Assembly: GCA_024710405.1 (NCBI GenBank)
Contig: JANJUV010000022.1
Span: forward strand, 1 to 64,000
DNA length: 64,000 nucleotides
Origin: Bacteroidales bacterium
GTDB lineage: Bacteria; Bacteroidota; Bacteroidia; Bacteroidales; F082
Direction: 5' to 3'
In this document: positions 26,610 to 35,458 of the stretch, piece by piece
Layout: the number at the start of each line of letters is the position of its first letter
How positions within the stretch are numbered: the first letter of the stretch is position 1
Translations under genes and position numbers: made by a program
The notes under the pieces: model-generated
Seen by the model: the letters and a program-made list of their open reading frames with translations, nothing else
Told to the model about the DNA's origin: nothing
Database searches by the model: none

Positions 26610-27116
26610 TTAATGTGTTACATCTTGTTTGGTAATAATGGCATTGTCAAAGGACTTTTTATTCCGTATGATTTCGGTAAGAAAGTCAAAAGCAGCTTCG
26701 AGATTTCTGGTTGCGGCATCGCTCAATTGTTCTGCAAAGTCCCATTCATAGCCTTTGATATGAAGCAGATAGGCATCCGGGGCCCGGTGAAACATTTTGC
26801 GACACAGGTCAACGACAAATGCAGGTGACACAGCATGCATGGTGAATTCGACCCGGGCATCATTCGGATTGATGGCTGTGAACGTGTAATCTTCAATATC
26901 CTCCTGTGAAGCATCTACGAACACAACCAGATCTTTGTGTGCAATGTGTTCAGCGTCTTCGATGTTCAGCTGATAATTGCAATCAAGATTAATTCCGGGC
27001 ACGGGATTTTGTCTGAGCCAGTCTTCCATCTTCGCAATGAAGGCTGCACCCAAACCGTCATCCTGACGCCCGGGATTTCCATACCCGTAAATCAATATTC
27101 GTTGATGCCGGGTCAT
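26610..27116 (-). CDS. hoxW: [NiFe]-hydrogenase maturation endopeptidase, HoxW/HyaD type
   Basis: 168 residues. N-terminal GYGNPGRQDDGLG, then FVDAS, then MHAVSP. The probable Ni-sensing ligands are Asp20, Asp68 and His94, at the positions of Glu16, Asp62 and His93 in E. coli HybD. It removes the C-terminal extension of the large subunit after nickel insertion. Starts 5 bp after the hoxH stop, so the pair is tightly coupled. Confidence 0.9.
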   Translation of the reverse strand: MTRHQRILIYGYGNPGRQDDGLGAAFIAKMEDWLRQNPVPGINLDCNYQLNIEDAEHIAHKDLVVFVDASQEDIEDYTFTAINPNDARVEFTMHAVSPAFVVDLCRKMFHRAPDAYLLHIKGYEWDFAEQLSDAATRNLEAAFDFLTEIIRNKKSFDNAIITKQDVTH

Positions 27117-27121
27117 ATCGT

Positions 27122-28573
27122 TTAGCTTCTTTTTCTGTCGATGAGGTTGTTATCCTCGTCATAGAGTGAGATTTCGAGTGGCATTTTGCCCAGAGCATGG
27201 GTTGCGCAACTCAAACAGGGATCGTAGGCACGGATGGCAACTTCCACCGAGTTCATCATGCCTTCTGTGATGATTTCTTTGCCGGTCATAATCGCCTTGG
27301 CTACATAATTCACCGAGCGGTTCATGGGTTCATTGTTATTTGTGGTAGAAACAATGAGGTTGGCCATTTCAATCTGGTCGTTGTCATTGATGCGGTAGTG
27401 GTGGAACAGGGTGCCGCGGGGTGCTTCAATAAGTCCTACACCTTCTTTTTGTTTGGTTCCTTTGACCACCAGATCATTACCCAAAAGATCGGGATCGTTA
27501 AGCAGGTCGCGGATTACCTCTGCAGCATGGAGTGTTTCGATCAGACGGGCATAATGCATATGGAGGCAATAGTTGTTCGGCTTGCCGTTAGTAAGTGCTT
27601 TGTATATCTCAAACTCCTTTTGCGCCAGAGGGGTTGGGATAAATTCGGCGGTATTCAGTCGCGCCAGCGGCCCAACCCGGTACCAGCCATTCTCCTTCCC
27701 TATTGATTTCAGATAGGGGAATTTCATATAGCTCCAACTGCGGACTTCCTCTTCGATATAGTTTGTGTATTCTTGATAATCAATATCATGAAGGATTTTT
27801 TTGCCATCAGTATCTACTGCCCTGAGCACACCATGATACAGATCAAGTGCACCGTCTTTACGAACCAGACTCAGGTGGTTGCTGGGGAAATGTGCAAAGC
27901 CGTCTATCATTTCCTTGTTTGACGAATAGAAATACTTGAAGAAATCAAGGGCTTCCTGTGCCCAGCTGACCATTTTATCGGCATTGAGCGGGTCTGCTCC
28001 CTTAAGGAATTCGTCTCGTTCTTCGATGCTGAGGTTTTTGTTGATTCCGCCCGGAATAGCGCCGGTGCCGTGGATTTTTTTACCGGCTGTGGCTCTGATG
28101 ATCTCCTGACCGAACTTACGCATCATCACGCCCTGAACAGCAAGTTCAGGCTTGGTAAGTGCAATGCCGATGATGTTTCTGATGGCCGGATCACCATCAA
28201 AACCAAACAGGAAGTCCGGTGCACTCAGGTGGAAGAAATGCAGTGCATGTGATTGGAAGAATTGTCCGTAATGCATCAGACGACGCATTTTTTCGCCGGT
28301 TGGTGTCAGTCCTTCACCTGTTCCGGCACCAACAATAACGTCAAGTGCTTTGGCTGCTGCAAGATGATGACTCACCGGACAGATGCCGCACAAACGCTGC
28401 ACCAGAACTGGTGCTTCCCAGTATGGACGGCCCTGAACAAAACGTTCAAAACCTCTGAATTCAACAATATGCAGTCGTGTCTGTTGTATATTGCCCTGAT
28501 GATCCATGTGTATGGTCACCTTGCCGTGGCCTTCAACGCGGGTTACGGGTTCTATGGTAATTTTCTTTGTCAT
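27122..28573 (-). CDS. hoxH: NAD-linked [NiFe] hydrogenase large subunit
   Basis: 483 residues, the length of characterised HoxH. Nickel ligands are in RLCGICPVSHH (Cys62, Cys65) and in DPCLSCATH near the end (Cys453, Cys456). The 24 residues after His459 form the removable C-terminal extension, in keeping with the adjacent protease gene. The N-terminal motif PVTRVEGHG is typical of [NiFe] large subunits. With HoxY it forms the H2-converting module; with HoxFU it couples H2 to NAD(H). By gene set this is a group 3d enzyme. Confidence 0.95.
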   Translation of the reverse strand: MTKKITIEPVTRVEGHGKVTIHMDHQGNIQQTRLHIVEFRGFERFVQGRPYWEAPVLVQRLCGICPVSHHLAAAKALDVIVGAGTGEGLTPTGEKMRRLMHYGQFFQSHALHFFHLSAPDFLFGFDGDPAIRNIIGIALTKPELAVQGVMMRKFGQEIIRATAGKKIHGTGAIPGGINKNLSIEERDEFLKGADPLNADKMVSWAQEALDFFKYFYSSNKEMIDGFAHFPSNHLSLVRKDGALDLYHGVLRAVDTDGKKILHDIDYQEYTNYIEEEVRSWSYMKFPYLKSIGKENGWYRVGPLARLNTAEFIPTPLAQKEFEIYKALTNGKPNNYCLHMHYARLIETLHAAEVIRDLLNDPDLLGNDLVVKGTKQKEGVGLIEAPRGTLFHHYRINDNDQIEMANLIVSTTNNNEPMNRSVNYVAKAIMTGKEIITEGMMNSVEVAIRAYDPCLSCATHALGKMPLEISLYDEDNNLIDRKRS

Positions 28574-28594
28574 GGCTTCTGGTATGGAATTGGA

Positions 28595-29143
28595 TTAGTC
28601 AAATTTTACAACTTCATATGGCAGCTTCATAGGGTCACCGGTAATTAGAGCCACCAGAGCATCCCATATCAGGTCAGCTCTGGGCGGACAACCGGGCAGG
28701 AAGTAATCAATCTTTACAATTTCGTGGCAGGGATATACCTTGTCGAGGAGCATAGGCAGCTCATCATCGTTTGGCATGATACCCATTTTATTCAGACCAA
28801 CGGTTGGACCGCCAATATAAGCTTCGTGCAGGCATTCCTCTATCGGAATTCCGTTGCGCAGTGCCGGCAATCCGCCCATAATGGCACACTCACCAAGTGA
28901 GATCAGAATCTTGCAGTTTTTACGGAAGGACTTAAGGACTTCGACATTCTCGCTGTTGCAGCATCCACCTTCAATAATACCGATGTCAACGGGTTTGGTG
29001 AAGGTTTTGATGTCATCAACAGGCGACTTGTTGAACTCAACCAACTCAATAAGCTGAAGTATTCTTTCGTCAATGTCGAGAATTGACATATGGCAGCCGA
29101 AACAGCCTGCCAGTGATGTTGTTGCTATAACTGGTTTACTCAT
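28595..29143 (-). CDS. hoxY: NAD-linked [NiFe] hydrogenase small subunit
   Basis: 182 residues without a Tat signal, as expected for a cytoplasmic enzyme. The proximal [4Fe-4S] ligands are Cys14 and Cys17 (GCFGCHM), Cys86 (LGECA) and Cys152 (PGCPP). It carries only this one cluster, which is typical of short HoxY proteins. Encoded 21 bp upstream of hoxH. Confidence 0.94.
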   Translation of the reverse strand: MSKPVIATTSLAGCFGCHMSILDIDERILQLIELVEFNKSPVDDIKTFTKPVDIGIIEGGCCNSENVEVLKSFRKNCKILISLGECAIMGGLPALRNGIPIEECLHEAYIGGPTVGLNKMGIMPNDDELPMLLDKVYPCHEIVKIDYFLPGCPPRADLIWDALVALITGDPMKLPYEVVKFD

Positions 29144-29160
29144 GGTGTTTTTCTCCTCCT

Positions 29161-29862
29161 TTAAAGTTTTACATCGCTGCCGATGGCTGTTTTGTCAAAT
29201 TTACGTTTTCCGATTGGTTCAACGAACCCTTTTTCCTTGACAAGAATACTGCCTACCGGACAGTTCTTCATCGCAAGTTCGGCAAGTTCAGGTGTCATCT
29301 CTGCTGCCAACTCCTTATCCAGAACAACCTCGAGTCTGTGCCCCCTGTCGCGGAAGGCAAACAGAGATCTTCCCTGTTCGTCTTTTATGGTTTTTATGCA
29401 CCTTTTACAAAGGATGCACCTATTCTGATCTTTTATGATATAAGGAGAATCAGCATCAACCTCGCGCAACGGGAACTCATATGGGTAGCGTGGCACCATC
29501 ATCTGATAGAGGTATCCAAGCGCCTGAAGCTCACAGTTGCCGCTTTTTTCGCAAGCCGGACAGAAATGGTTACCGCTTACGAAAAGCAGCTCAACGATAG
29601 ACTTGCGTAACTCATTAATTTCCGTTGAGTTACTTTCGACTTCCATACCATCGGCAACAGGTGTGGTACAGGAGGTCATTAAACGACCATTAATCTTCAC
29701 GGTGCAAATACGGCACGAACCTTTAGGCTTCACGCCGGGCATATTGCACAACGTTGGGATAAAAATGCCGTTTTCGAGTGCAGCTTCAACAATAAATTTT
29801 CCACGTTCGGTCATGCACTCAACCCCATCGATTTTGAATTTAATCAGGTTGCTCATATTCAA
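29161..29862 (-). CDS. hoxU: Hydrogenase diaphorase subunit HoxU (NuoG-N-like)
   Basis: 233 residues, nearly the length of known HoxU. [2Fe-2S] ligands Cys39, Cys50, Cys53 and Cys65. A His/Cys-ligated [4Fe-4S] site has His99, Cys101, Cys104 and Cys110 (HFCPACEKSGNC). A further [4Fe-4S] site has Cys149, Cys152, Cys155 and Cys201 (CILCKRC...CP). It wires HoxF to HoxY. Two ATGs are possible at the start (MNMSNL), two codons apart. Confidence 0.94.
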   Translation of the reverse strand: MNMSNLIKFKIDGVECMTERGKFIVEAALENGIFIPTLCNMPGVKPKGSCRICTVKINGRLMTSCTTPVADGMEVESNSTEINELRKSIVELLFVSGNHFCPACEKSGNCELQALGYLYQMMVPRYPYEFPLREVDADSPYIIKDQNRCILCKRCIKTIKDEQGRSLFAFRDRGHRLEVVLDKELAAEMTPELAELAMKNCPVGSILVKEKGFVEPIGKRKFDKTAIGSDVKL

Positions 29863-29886
29863 TGATTTTTCTGTTATTGTAATGAA

Positions 29887-31695
29887 TTAATGATGGTGAA
29901 AATTAGGCACTCTGCCCACATACTTGCATGAATCCTGCACCGCAGCCACCAGATCAAAGCCTTCGTCAAAATCCTTTTCTTTTTGGATAAACTCTTCATA
30001 GAGATGGCGGAAATTCTTCAAGCTGCTTATAATCGGGTTACCTGCTGTCTGTCCCAGACCACAGCGACTTGCCTGCAGCACCTTGCTCCAGGAGCGCAGA
30101 TCTTCGAGGTCTTTAACAACTCCCTTACCCTTGAGGATTTTCTTCAGCTTATTAGCCATAACCTGTGTCATATTACGACAGGTGCTGCACGACCCGCAGG
30201 ATTCTTCGATAAAGAACTCCATAAAATTAAGTACCACATCACTGAGCAGGTTACGCTGTTTGCCAAAAACGATCATCGAACCGCCTGTTGAAAGATCTGA
30301 ATAGCCCAATGTGCGGTTGAATTCATCAGGACCGATCAGGGTTCCGGATGGGCCACCAACCTGAACTGCCTGCACATCATAGGCACCTACCATATTCAAC
30401 ATGTCGTTGACATTGAATCCCCAATTCACCTCATACACGCCAGGGAACATGCAATCGCCTGAAATACTTAATATTTTAGTACCTGTTGAATCCTCAGTAC
30501 CGAACTGGGTAAACCATTCGCCTCCGTTTTGCACAATTCTGACTGCGGTAGCAAAAGTTTCCACATTGTTGATGATGGTGGGTTGGTTAAGATAGCCTTT
30601 CTCAACGGGGAATGGAGGCTTATCCCTTGGTTCACCTCTTTTTCCCTCAAGTGACTCAAGCAAGGCTGATTCCTCTCCGCACACGTAAGCTCCGGCACCG
30701 AATTGGATCCTGATGTCAAAGTCGAATCCTTCAATACCTGCAATATTCTTGCCGAGGAGATTCTTATTGCGCATTTCGTCGAGCACCTGCTCGAGATATT
30801 CTTTCATGTATCGGTATTCATAACGCAGGTACAAGATACCTTCATCACCTCCGATAGCATATCCGGCTATTGCCATGCCTTCAAAAACAAGTTCCGGCTT
30901 TTCGGTTAGTATCACCCTGTCCTTGAATGTACCAGGTTCGCCTTCGTCGGCGTTGCAGATCACATAATGCTTTTCTCCTTTTGAACGTCTGCAGAATTCC
31001 CACTTCAATCCGGTGGGGAAGCCTGCGCCACCACGTCCGCGAATATGACTGTGCTTAATCTCTGCAATGACTGCTTCAGGTGACATTTTGGGTAATACTT
31101 CCGAAGTAACTGTTCCATAAACATAGTCATCCGATAATATCATACCCTTGCGACGGATATTACTGGAAACCATCGCTCTCAGGCTGGGCAACTGGTTTTT
31201 CCCGTCACCGTAACTCTCATTAATAAGTTCATCTACCTTGCAGCCACTACGGATGCAGCGGATAATCTCCCCGACTCTGTATGGTGTCAGCCTGGTAAAC
31301 ACCTTGTTATTGATGATCGCTGCAGGCTCCTGGTCATTCATACCAATGCAAGCGGTATTGAACAATCCGATTTTTCCATCCGGTGTTACTTCACCAAACC
31401 GAATGCCGGTTTCTTTTTCAAAAGCCTCTTTCACTGCCTGACGGCCGAACATGTGGGCTACTGCACTGTCATTTAAATAAATAGCATATTCACCCCTGGG
31501 CTTGGTGCTGAAAAAATGATAAAAACTGATGGTTTGCTCCACATCAACTTTCGACATATTCAACATCACAGACATAACCTCAATGGCTTCGGATGAAATG
31601 AAACCAAAAGCTTCCTGAGTTTCGATCAGGATGTCCATTAAACGGGTCTTGTCCTTGCTGTACTTCTCGACGATTTGTTTAACAGTGTCTTTCAT
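29887..31695 (-). CDS. hoxF: Hydrogenase diaphorase subunit HoxF (NuoE-NuoF fusion) with degenerate NuoE cluster site
   Basis: 602 residues. Residues 1-160 are a NuoE-like thioredoxin-fold domain and 165-600 a NuoF-like domain. The NuoF part has the FMN/NADH loop RGRGGAGFPTG (219-229), GEPGTFKDR, and the [4Fe-4S] ligands Cys500, Cys503, Cys506 and Cys545. In the NuoE part the usual four [2Fe-2S] cysteines are mostly absent: the first pair position reads YLNDSAVAHMFG without Cys, and the second keeps only Cys116 in TACIGMN. The first [2Fe-2S] cluster is therefore probably not built. First gene of the operon; oxidises or reduces NAD(H). Confidence 0.94.
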   Translation of the reverse strand: MKDTVKQIVEKYSKDKTRLMDILIETQEAFGFISSEAIEVMSVMLNMSKVDVEQTISFYHFFSTKPRGEYAIYLNDSAVAHMFGRQAVKEAFEKETGIRFGEVTPDGKIGLFNTACIGMNDQEPAAIINNKVFTRLTPYRVGEIIRCIRSGCKVDELINESYGDGKNQLPSLRAMVSSNIRRKGMILSDDYVYGTVTSEVLPKMSPEAVIAEIKHSHIRGRGGAGFPTGLKWEFCRRSKGEKHYVICNADEGEPGTFKDRVILTEKPELVFEGMAIAGYAIGGDEGILYLRYEYRYMKEYLEQVLDEMRNKNLLGKNIAGIEGFDFDIRIQFGAGAYVCGEESALLESLEGKRGEPRDKPPFPVEKGYLNQPTIINNVETFATAVRIVQNGGEWFTQFGTEDSTGTKILSISGDCMFPGVYEVNWGFNVNDMLNMVGAYDVQAVQVGGPSGTLIGPDEFNRTLGYSDLSTGGSMIVFGKQRNLLSDVVLNFMEFFIEESCGSCSTCRNMTQVMANKLKKILKGKGVVKDLEDLRSWSKVLQASRCGLGQTAGNPIISSLKNFRHLYEEFIQKEKDFDEGFDLVAAVQDSCKYVGRVPNFHHH

Positions 31696-31758
31696 GAATA
31701 ATGAAGGTATTTAATGTTTCAAGTTCAGGATACAACGTCTTGTTGTGAATTAATTAAC

Positions 31759-31766
31759 AGCAAAAT
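31759..31766 (-). promoter_or_regulatory. -7 promoter element of the hydrogenase operon
   Basis: TAATTTTG on the minus strand, a perfect TAnnTTTG, 64 bp upstream of the hoxF ATG. A TTTG lies 15 bp further upstream, which is shorter than the normal spacer, so only the -7 element is claimed. Confidence 0.5.
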
Positions 31767-32204
31767 TAGGTGGTTTTTCGCCACAAACGACACGAGAATA
31801 AAATTTAGAATCGTTATAAATTATAAAAATCCAGAAGCAGTATTTAAAATGTAAATATCTATATACACTTATTTATCAACTGTTCTCATCTTAAATCGCG
31901 TCATCGCAATAAAGATTCCGGCCAGTCACCTTCAACACAGCGATACAATCGATCACACAAAAAGCAGGTAAGATAACCATGTCATCGCAATACACAAAAT
32001 CAAAGCCCAACAACATCATTATATTTATCTGTAAGTTGTAATCCAATTAATTAGAATGAATCATCTTAAATTGTTCAGAAGTTAACAGAGAAAAACCCAG
32101 CACAACCTTACAAACTCCGGAATACTGAACCAGCCTTTTCTGATTCGTGCAGAAAATCGGCAGATCCTGGCAGGGAAAATGGATGCGCACATCAATATGA
32201 TTGC

Positions 32205-32212
32205 TATATTTG
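32205..32212 (+). promoter_or_regulatory. -7 promoter element of the polysaccharide-locus regulator
   Basis: TATATTTG, perfect TAnnTTTG, 43 bp before the ATG at 32255. No convincing -33 element. Confidence 0.45.
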
Positions 32213-32254
32213 AACCTCAATTTAATTTTTTGAAACCGGCATTTAAAAGCTGTA

Positions 32255-35158
32255 ATGTACATCATCCGAAAAATACTGTATCTAGCACTGGTTATTTTCA
32301 ACCTTTCGGTTGAAGCATCTGAAATTAAAAAGACCGGTATTCCTTTGATTCACAGTTATCCCCGTACTGTGTATCAGGCAGGTACTCAGAACTGGAATAT
32401 GACCCAAAACAGCAAAGGATATCTGTATGTGGCCAACAATGACGGTTTACTCGAGTTTGACGGTCAGCACTGGAATCTCTACCCTGTTCCTAACAATACT
32501 ATTATACGATCAGTTTTAGCTGTGGGTGACACCATTTACGTGGGTGCTTTTGAACAGTTTGGCTATTTTCTCCCGGGATCTGACGGAAAACTCATATACA
32601 AATCGTTAATTCAGGTTGTTGACAGTGCTTATCGCAGTTGTGATGAAATATGGAAAATTCACAAAACAGGTGATGGCATTGTATTTCAATCATTTAAATA
32701 TCTCTTTGTTTACGATAACCGTCAATTGCATGTGGTCAGACCCTTTTCCATGTTTGGCCATTCCTATAGTGCATCGGGCAAACTTTTTATCTCGGATGTC
32801 GATCACGGGCTATTTCATCTGCAGCAAAACAAGCTTATCTCAGTAATTTCTGACCCATTACTACAGCAAAACGAAATTAGATTCGTGCTGCCCATTTACG
32901 AGAATAAGCTTCTGATCGGTCTTATCAATGACGGCTTGTTTGTTTTTGATGGCAAAACGCTTCGTCCTTGGGATACAAAAGTGAATCAACTGTTATGCGA
33001 AAACACTGTATTCTCCGGAATTCGTCTGACAAATGGCTATTACGCCTTTGGTTCGATACAAAATGGTGTTTACCTGACAAATGACCAAGGCGAAGTATTA
33101 CAACATATCAACAGATACAAAGGCCTGCTCAACAATACCATTCTCAACCTGTACGAGGATACACAAGGTAATCTGTGGCTCGGACTCGACAATGGGATTG
33201 ATTATCTGGAAATTAATTCACCAATAACCATTTATGACTACAACTACCACATCGAAAGCACCTATAGTTCTGTTGTGCATGACAATTTCCTTTATGTCGG
33301 CACCAATCAGGGTTTGTTTTGTGCACCGATGAGTTCACTGGATCACACCAAAAACGACAAGGCAGATTTTGGTCTGATTAACGGCACCGAAGGACAGGTC
33401 TGGAACTTACATGTAATTGACGGACAACTGCTTTGCGGTCATAATTTTGGATGTTTCCATATTCAGGGGACTCAGGCCAGAAAGATTGCCGACGACAGAG
33501 GATACTGGTCCTTTGCGGCCCATAACAACAACCCCGATACGATCATTGCAGGAACATATGCCGGTTTCTCGATACTTGTCAGAGATGGCTTGTCGTGGCA
33601 GAAGCTATGGAAGACTGAAGCTTTTGAAGAATCAGCGCGCAGTTTTGCTCAGGAGTCTAAAAACACTTTCTGGATTGCGCATGGCTACAGAGGTCTTTTC
33701 AGGGTTCAGCTTTCATCCGACCTCAGAAAAGCAATGAGCGTAGAATTGTTTAACCACAATCATGGTTTGCCTGAGGAGCTTCCCTACAACGTAATGAATA
33801 TCAACAAAGAAATTGTTTTTAGTTCAAAAAACGGGTTTTACATATTCGATGCTGAAAACAAAAATTTCATTCCATCTGACCGCCTGAATTCAATTTTCAG
33901 CGGACAAAATGCTGTTGACAACATGTTCTCTGATGCCTCAGGTAACCTTTGGTATTTTTCATTCGGCAGTATGGGATTGATGCGCATCCTAGAGGATGGC
34001 AAATACACCCGAATAACCGCTCCTTTTAAAAGGATTAATCCGCTTTTGATAGAGTCGTACGAAAGCATCCATGTTTTCGATAACCGAAATGTTTATATCG
34101 GTTCCCAAAAAGGTTTGCTGCATTATGATCCGCATTTTAAAAAAGACTACAACAAAGAAGTTCCGGTATTTTTCCGCGACATCAGCTTTTATGGCAAGGA
34201 CAGCACTCTCAGAATCGCTGAAGCAACCTCCACCAATGACAATCGCAAAATAATCCGCATTCCATTCAGCCTGAACTCAGTATCCTTCAAATTTGCCAGC
34301 CCTGCATTCAATGCGTCAGGACACACAACTTTTTCTTTCAGAATGAAGGGTTTTGAAGAGAACTGGTCCGACTGGGACAATACTACGTATAAAGAGTATA
34401 CTAACCTCAATGAGGGACAGTATTCATTTGAAGTTAGGGTTAACAATCTGAACAACAGTGATGATAAGACTTATAACTATTCCTTCATTATCGACCCTCC
34501 GTTTTACAGATCAAAACTGGCATATGGATTCTATTCTTTTATATTTATTCTGGTTTTAGGAGGCAACCTGCTCTTTGTTCAACGCAGGATATTGAAAACC
34601 AGAATAAGGGAGCAACAAAAGCACAAAAAAGAACTTAAAGAAAAAGAAACTGCATACAAAGAAAAGGCCCTGGAAGCTGAGAAAGAAATCATTCATCTTC
34701 GCAATGAAAGTCTTCAGAATGAAATCAATCACAAAAACAAGGAACTTGCCAATACAGCATTACACCTTATTCACAAGAACAAAATTCTCAACAGCATCAA
34801 AGTTCAGTTGAACAGCATTTTAGATAAGCAATCCGCGCAAACTAACAAACCTGAGATAGAATTAGTTATATCCAGAATTAATAAGGAATTAAAGAATGAG
34901 AAGTTTCAGGAACTGTTTGAAGACTATTTTGACAATGTTCATCAGGACTTTATCAGCAGGATGAAAGAGAAACATCCGGAGCTTTCACCACGTGAACTCA
35001 GGCTATGCGCATACCTGAAAATGAACCTTTCCACCAAAGAAATAGCCCCGCTGATGAATATCTCCATTCGTGGTGTTGAAATAGGGCGCTACAGGTTGCG
35101 TAAAAAGTTAAACCTCGAACGCGAAGAGAACCTGATCAGCTATCTGATGAATTTCTGA
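32255..35158 (+). CDS. Membrane-spanning one-component regulator: propeller + Y_Y_Y + LuxR-type HTH
   Basis: 967 residues. N-terminal signal/anchor (about 1-22), periplasmic beta-propeller repeats (recurring short motifs such as GNLWLGLDNGI) to about 640, and a Y_Y_Y immunoglobulin-like domain (about 660-750). One membrane helix (about 754-774), a long charged coiled coil (about 780-870) and a C-terminal LuxR/GerE-type helix-turn-helix follow (from about 909: LSPRELRLCAYLKM, TKEIAPLMNIS). There is no kinase or receiver domain, so sensing and DNA binding are in one chain. By position it should control the susC operon downstream in response to an oligosaccharide. This is the propeller sensor layout of hybrid two-component systems without the phosphorelay. 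Confidence 0.9.
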   Translation: MYIIRKILYLALVIFNLSVEASEIKKTGIPLIHSYPRTVYQAGTQNWNMTQNSKGYLYVANNDGLLEFDGQHWNLYPVPNNTIIRSVLAVGDTIYVGAFEQFGYFLPGSDGKLIYKSLIQVVDSAYRSCDEIWKIHKTGDGIVFQSFKYLFVYDNRQLHVVRPFSMFGHSYSASGKLFISDVDHGLFHLQQNKLISVISDPLLQQNEIRFVLPIYENKLLIGLINDGLFVFDGKTLRPWDTKVNQLLCENTVFSGIRLTNGYYAFGSIQNGVYLTNDQGEVLQHINRYKGLLNNTILNLYEDTQGNLWLGLDNGIDYLEINSPITIYDYNYHIESTYSSVVHDNFLYVGTNQGLFCAPMSSLDHTKNDKADFGLINGTEGQVWNLHVIDGQLLCGHNFGCFHIQGTQARKIADDRGYWSFAAHNNNPDTIIAGTYAGFSILVRDGLSWQKLWKTEAFEESARSFAQESKNTFWIAHGYRGLFRVQLSSDLRKAMSVELFNHNHGLPEELPYNVMNINKEIVFSSKNGFYIFDAENKNFIPSDRLNSIFSGQNAVDNMFSDASGNLWYFSFGSMGLMRILEDGKYTRITAPFKRINPLLIESYESIHVFDNRNVYIGSQKGLLHYDPHFKKDYNKEVPVFFRDISFYGKDSTLRIAEATSTNDNRKIIRIPFSLNSVSFKFASPAFNASGHTTFSFRMKGFEENWSDWDNTTYKEYTNLNEGQYSFEVRVNNLNNSDDKTYNYSFIIDPPFYRSKLAYGFYSFIFILVLGGNLLFVQRRILKTRIREQQKHKKELKEKETAYKEKALEAEKEIIHLRNESLQNEINHKNKELANTALHLIHKNKILNSIKVQLNSILDKQSAQTNKPEIELVISRINKELKNEKFQELFEDYFDNVHQDFISRMKEKHPELSPRELRLCAYLKMNLSTKEIAPLMNISIRGVEIGRYRLRKKLNLEREENLISYLMNF

Positions 35159-35319
35159 CAAAGATCATTTTCGAAAAATTTACTTCCGAGCAAACGCAAG
35201 ATTCAATCGATTGCATTTTTCCCGCACTTAAATAATTTTGATTGATCAGGTAGATTAATTCTGTTGTAGGACAATTTGTCTATTTATGTCTCTTTATTTC
35301 AGTATTTTAAACTTGTATT

Positions 35320-35374
35320 GATGTAGTAATGATGTAAAGAAAATGTTAAATCGATGTAAAGGTGATGTAAAGAA
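35320..35374 (+). repeat. Five direct repeats with an 11-bp period in the susC promoter
   Basis: Units begin at 35320, 35331, 35342, 35353 and 35364: GATGTAGTAAT, GATGTAAAGAA, AATGTTAAATC, GATGTAAAGGT, GATGTAAAGAA. The period is exactly 11 bp, about one helical turn, so all copies face the same side of the DNA. The array ends 4 bp before the promoter -33 element. It is a strong candidate binding site for the regulator encoded just upstream. Confidence 0.85.
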
Positions 35375-35378
35375 ATTC

Positions 35379-35410
35379 TTGCAATTGTATTCACTTAGGC
35401 TGTAATATTG
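35379..35410 (+). promoter_or_regulatory. Promoter of the beta-glucan utilisation operon
   Basis: TTG at 35379-35381, 21-bp spacer, TAATATTG at 35403-35410 (one mismatch to TAnnTTTG). A weak -7 box next to an activator-type repeat array suggests that activation is needed. Expected transcript start about 35417, leader about 42 nt. Confidence 0.6.
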
Positions 35411-35458
35411 ATCTGCAAATTGCAAATTTTAATCAAGGAAAAACCAAAAACACCCTAT

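Larger units (their letters stand above)
31696..32254. other. 559-bp divergent intergenic region
   Basis: AT-rich gap between the hox operon (-) and the polysaccharide-locus regulator (+). It holds one -7 box for each direction and a 12-bp direct repeat, GTCATCGCAATA, at 31900-31911 and 31981-31992. No ORF with family character was found; the one longer minus-strand frame (32047-32301) has no recognisable features. It may hide regulatory sites for either operon. Confidence 0.6.
35159..35458. other. Regulatory region upstream of the first susC
   Basis: 300 bp between regulator and susC. It contains a small perfect dyad GACAATTTGTC (35270-35280), the 11-bp repeat array (35320-35374) and the promoter (35379-35410). 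No ORF is supported. The open frame of susC extends back to a TTG at 35408, inside the promoter, and is not the start. Confidence 0.8.

Noticed and set aside
32047-32301. 84-codon minus-strand open frame in the hox/regulator gap
   Set aside because: It overlaps the start of the regulator gene and its promoter, and shows no motif or plausible promoter.
35408-35458. TTG start for the first SusC
   Set aside because: The codon is part of the -7 box; the ATG at 35459 begins a normal signal peptide.
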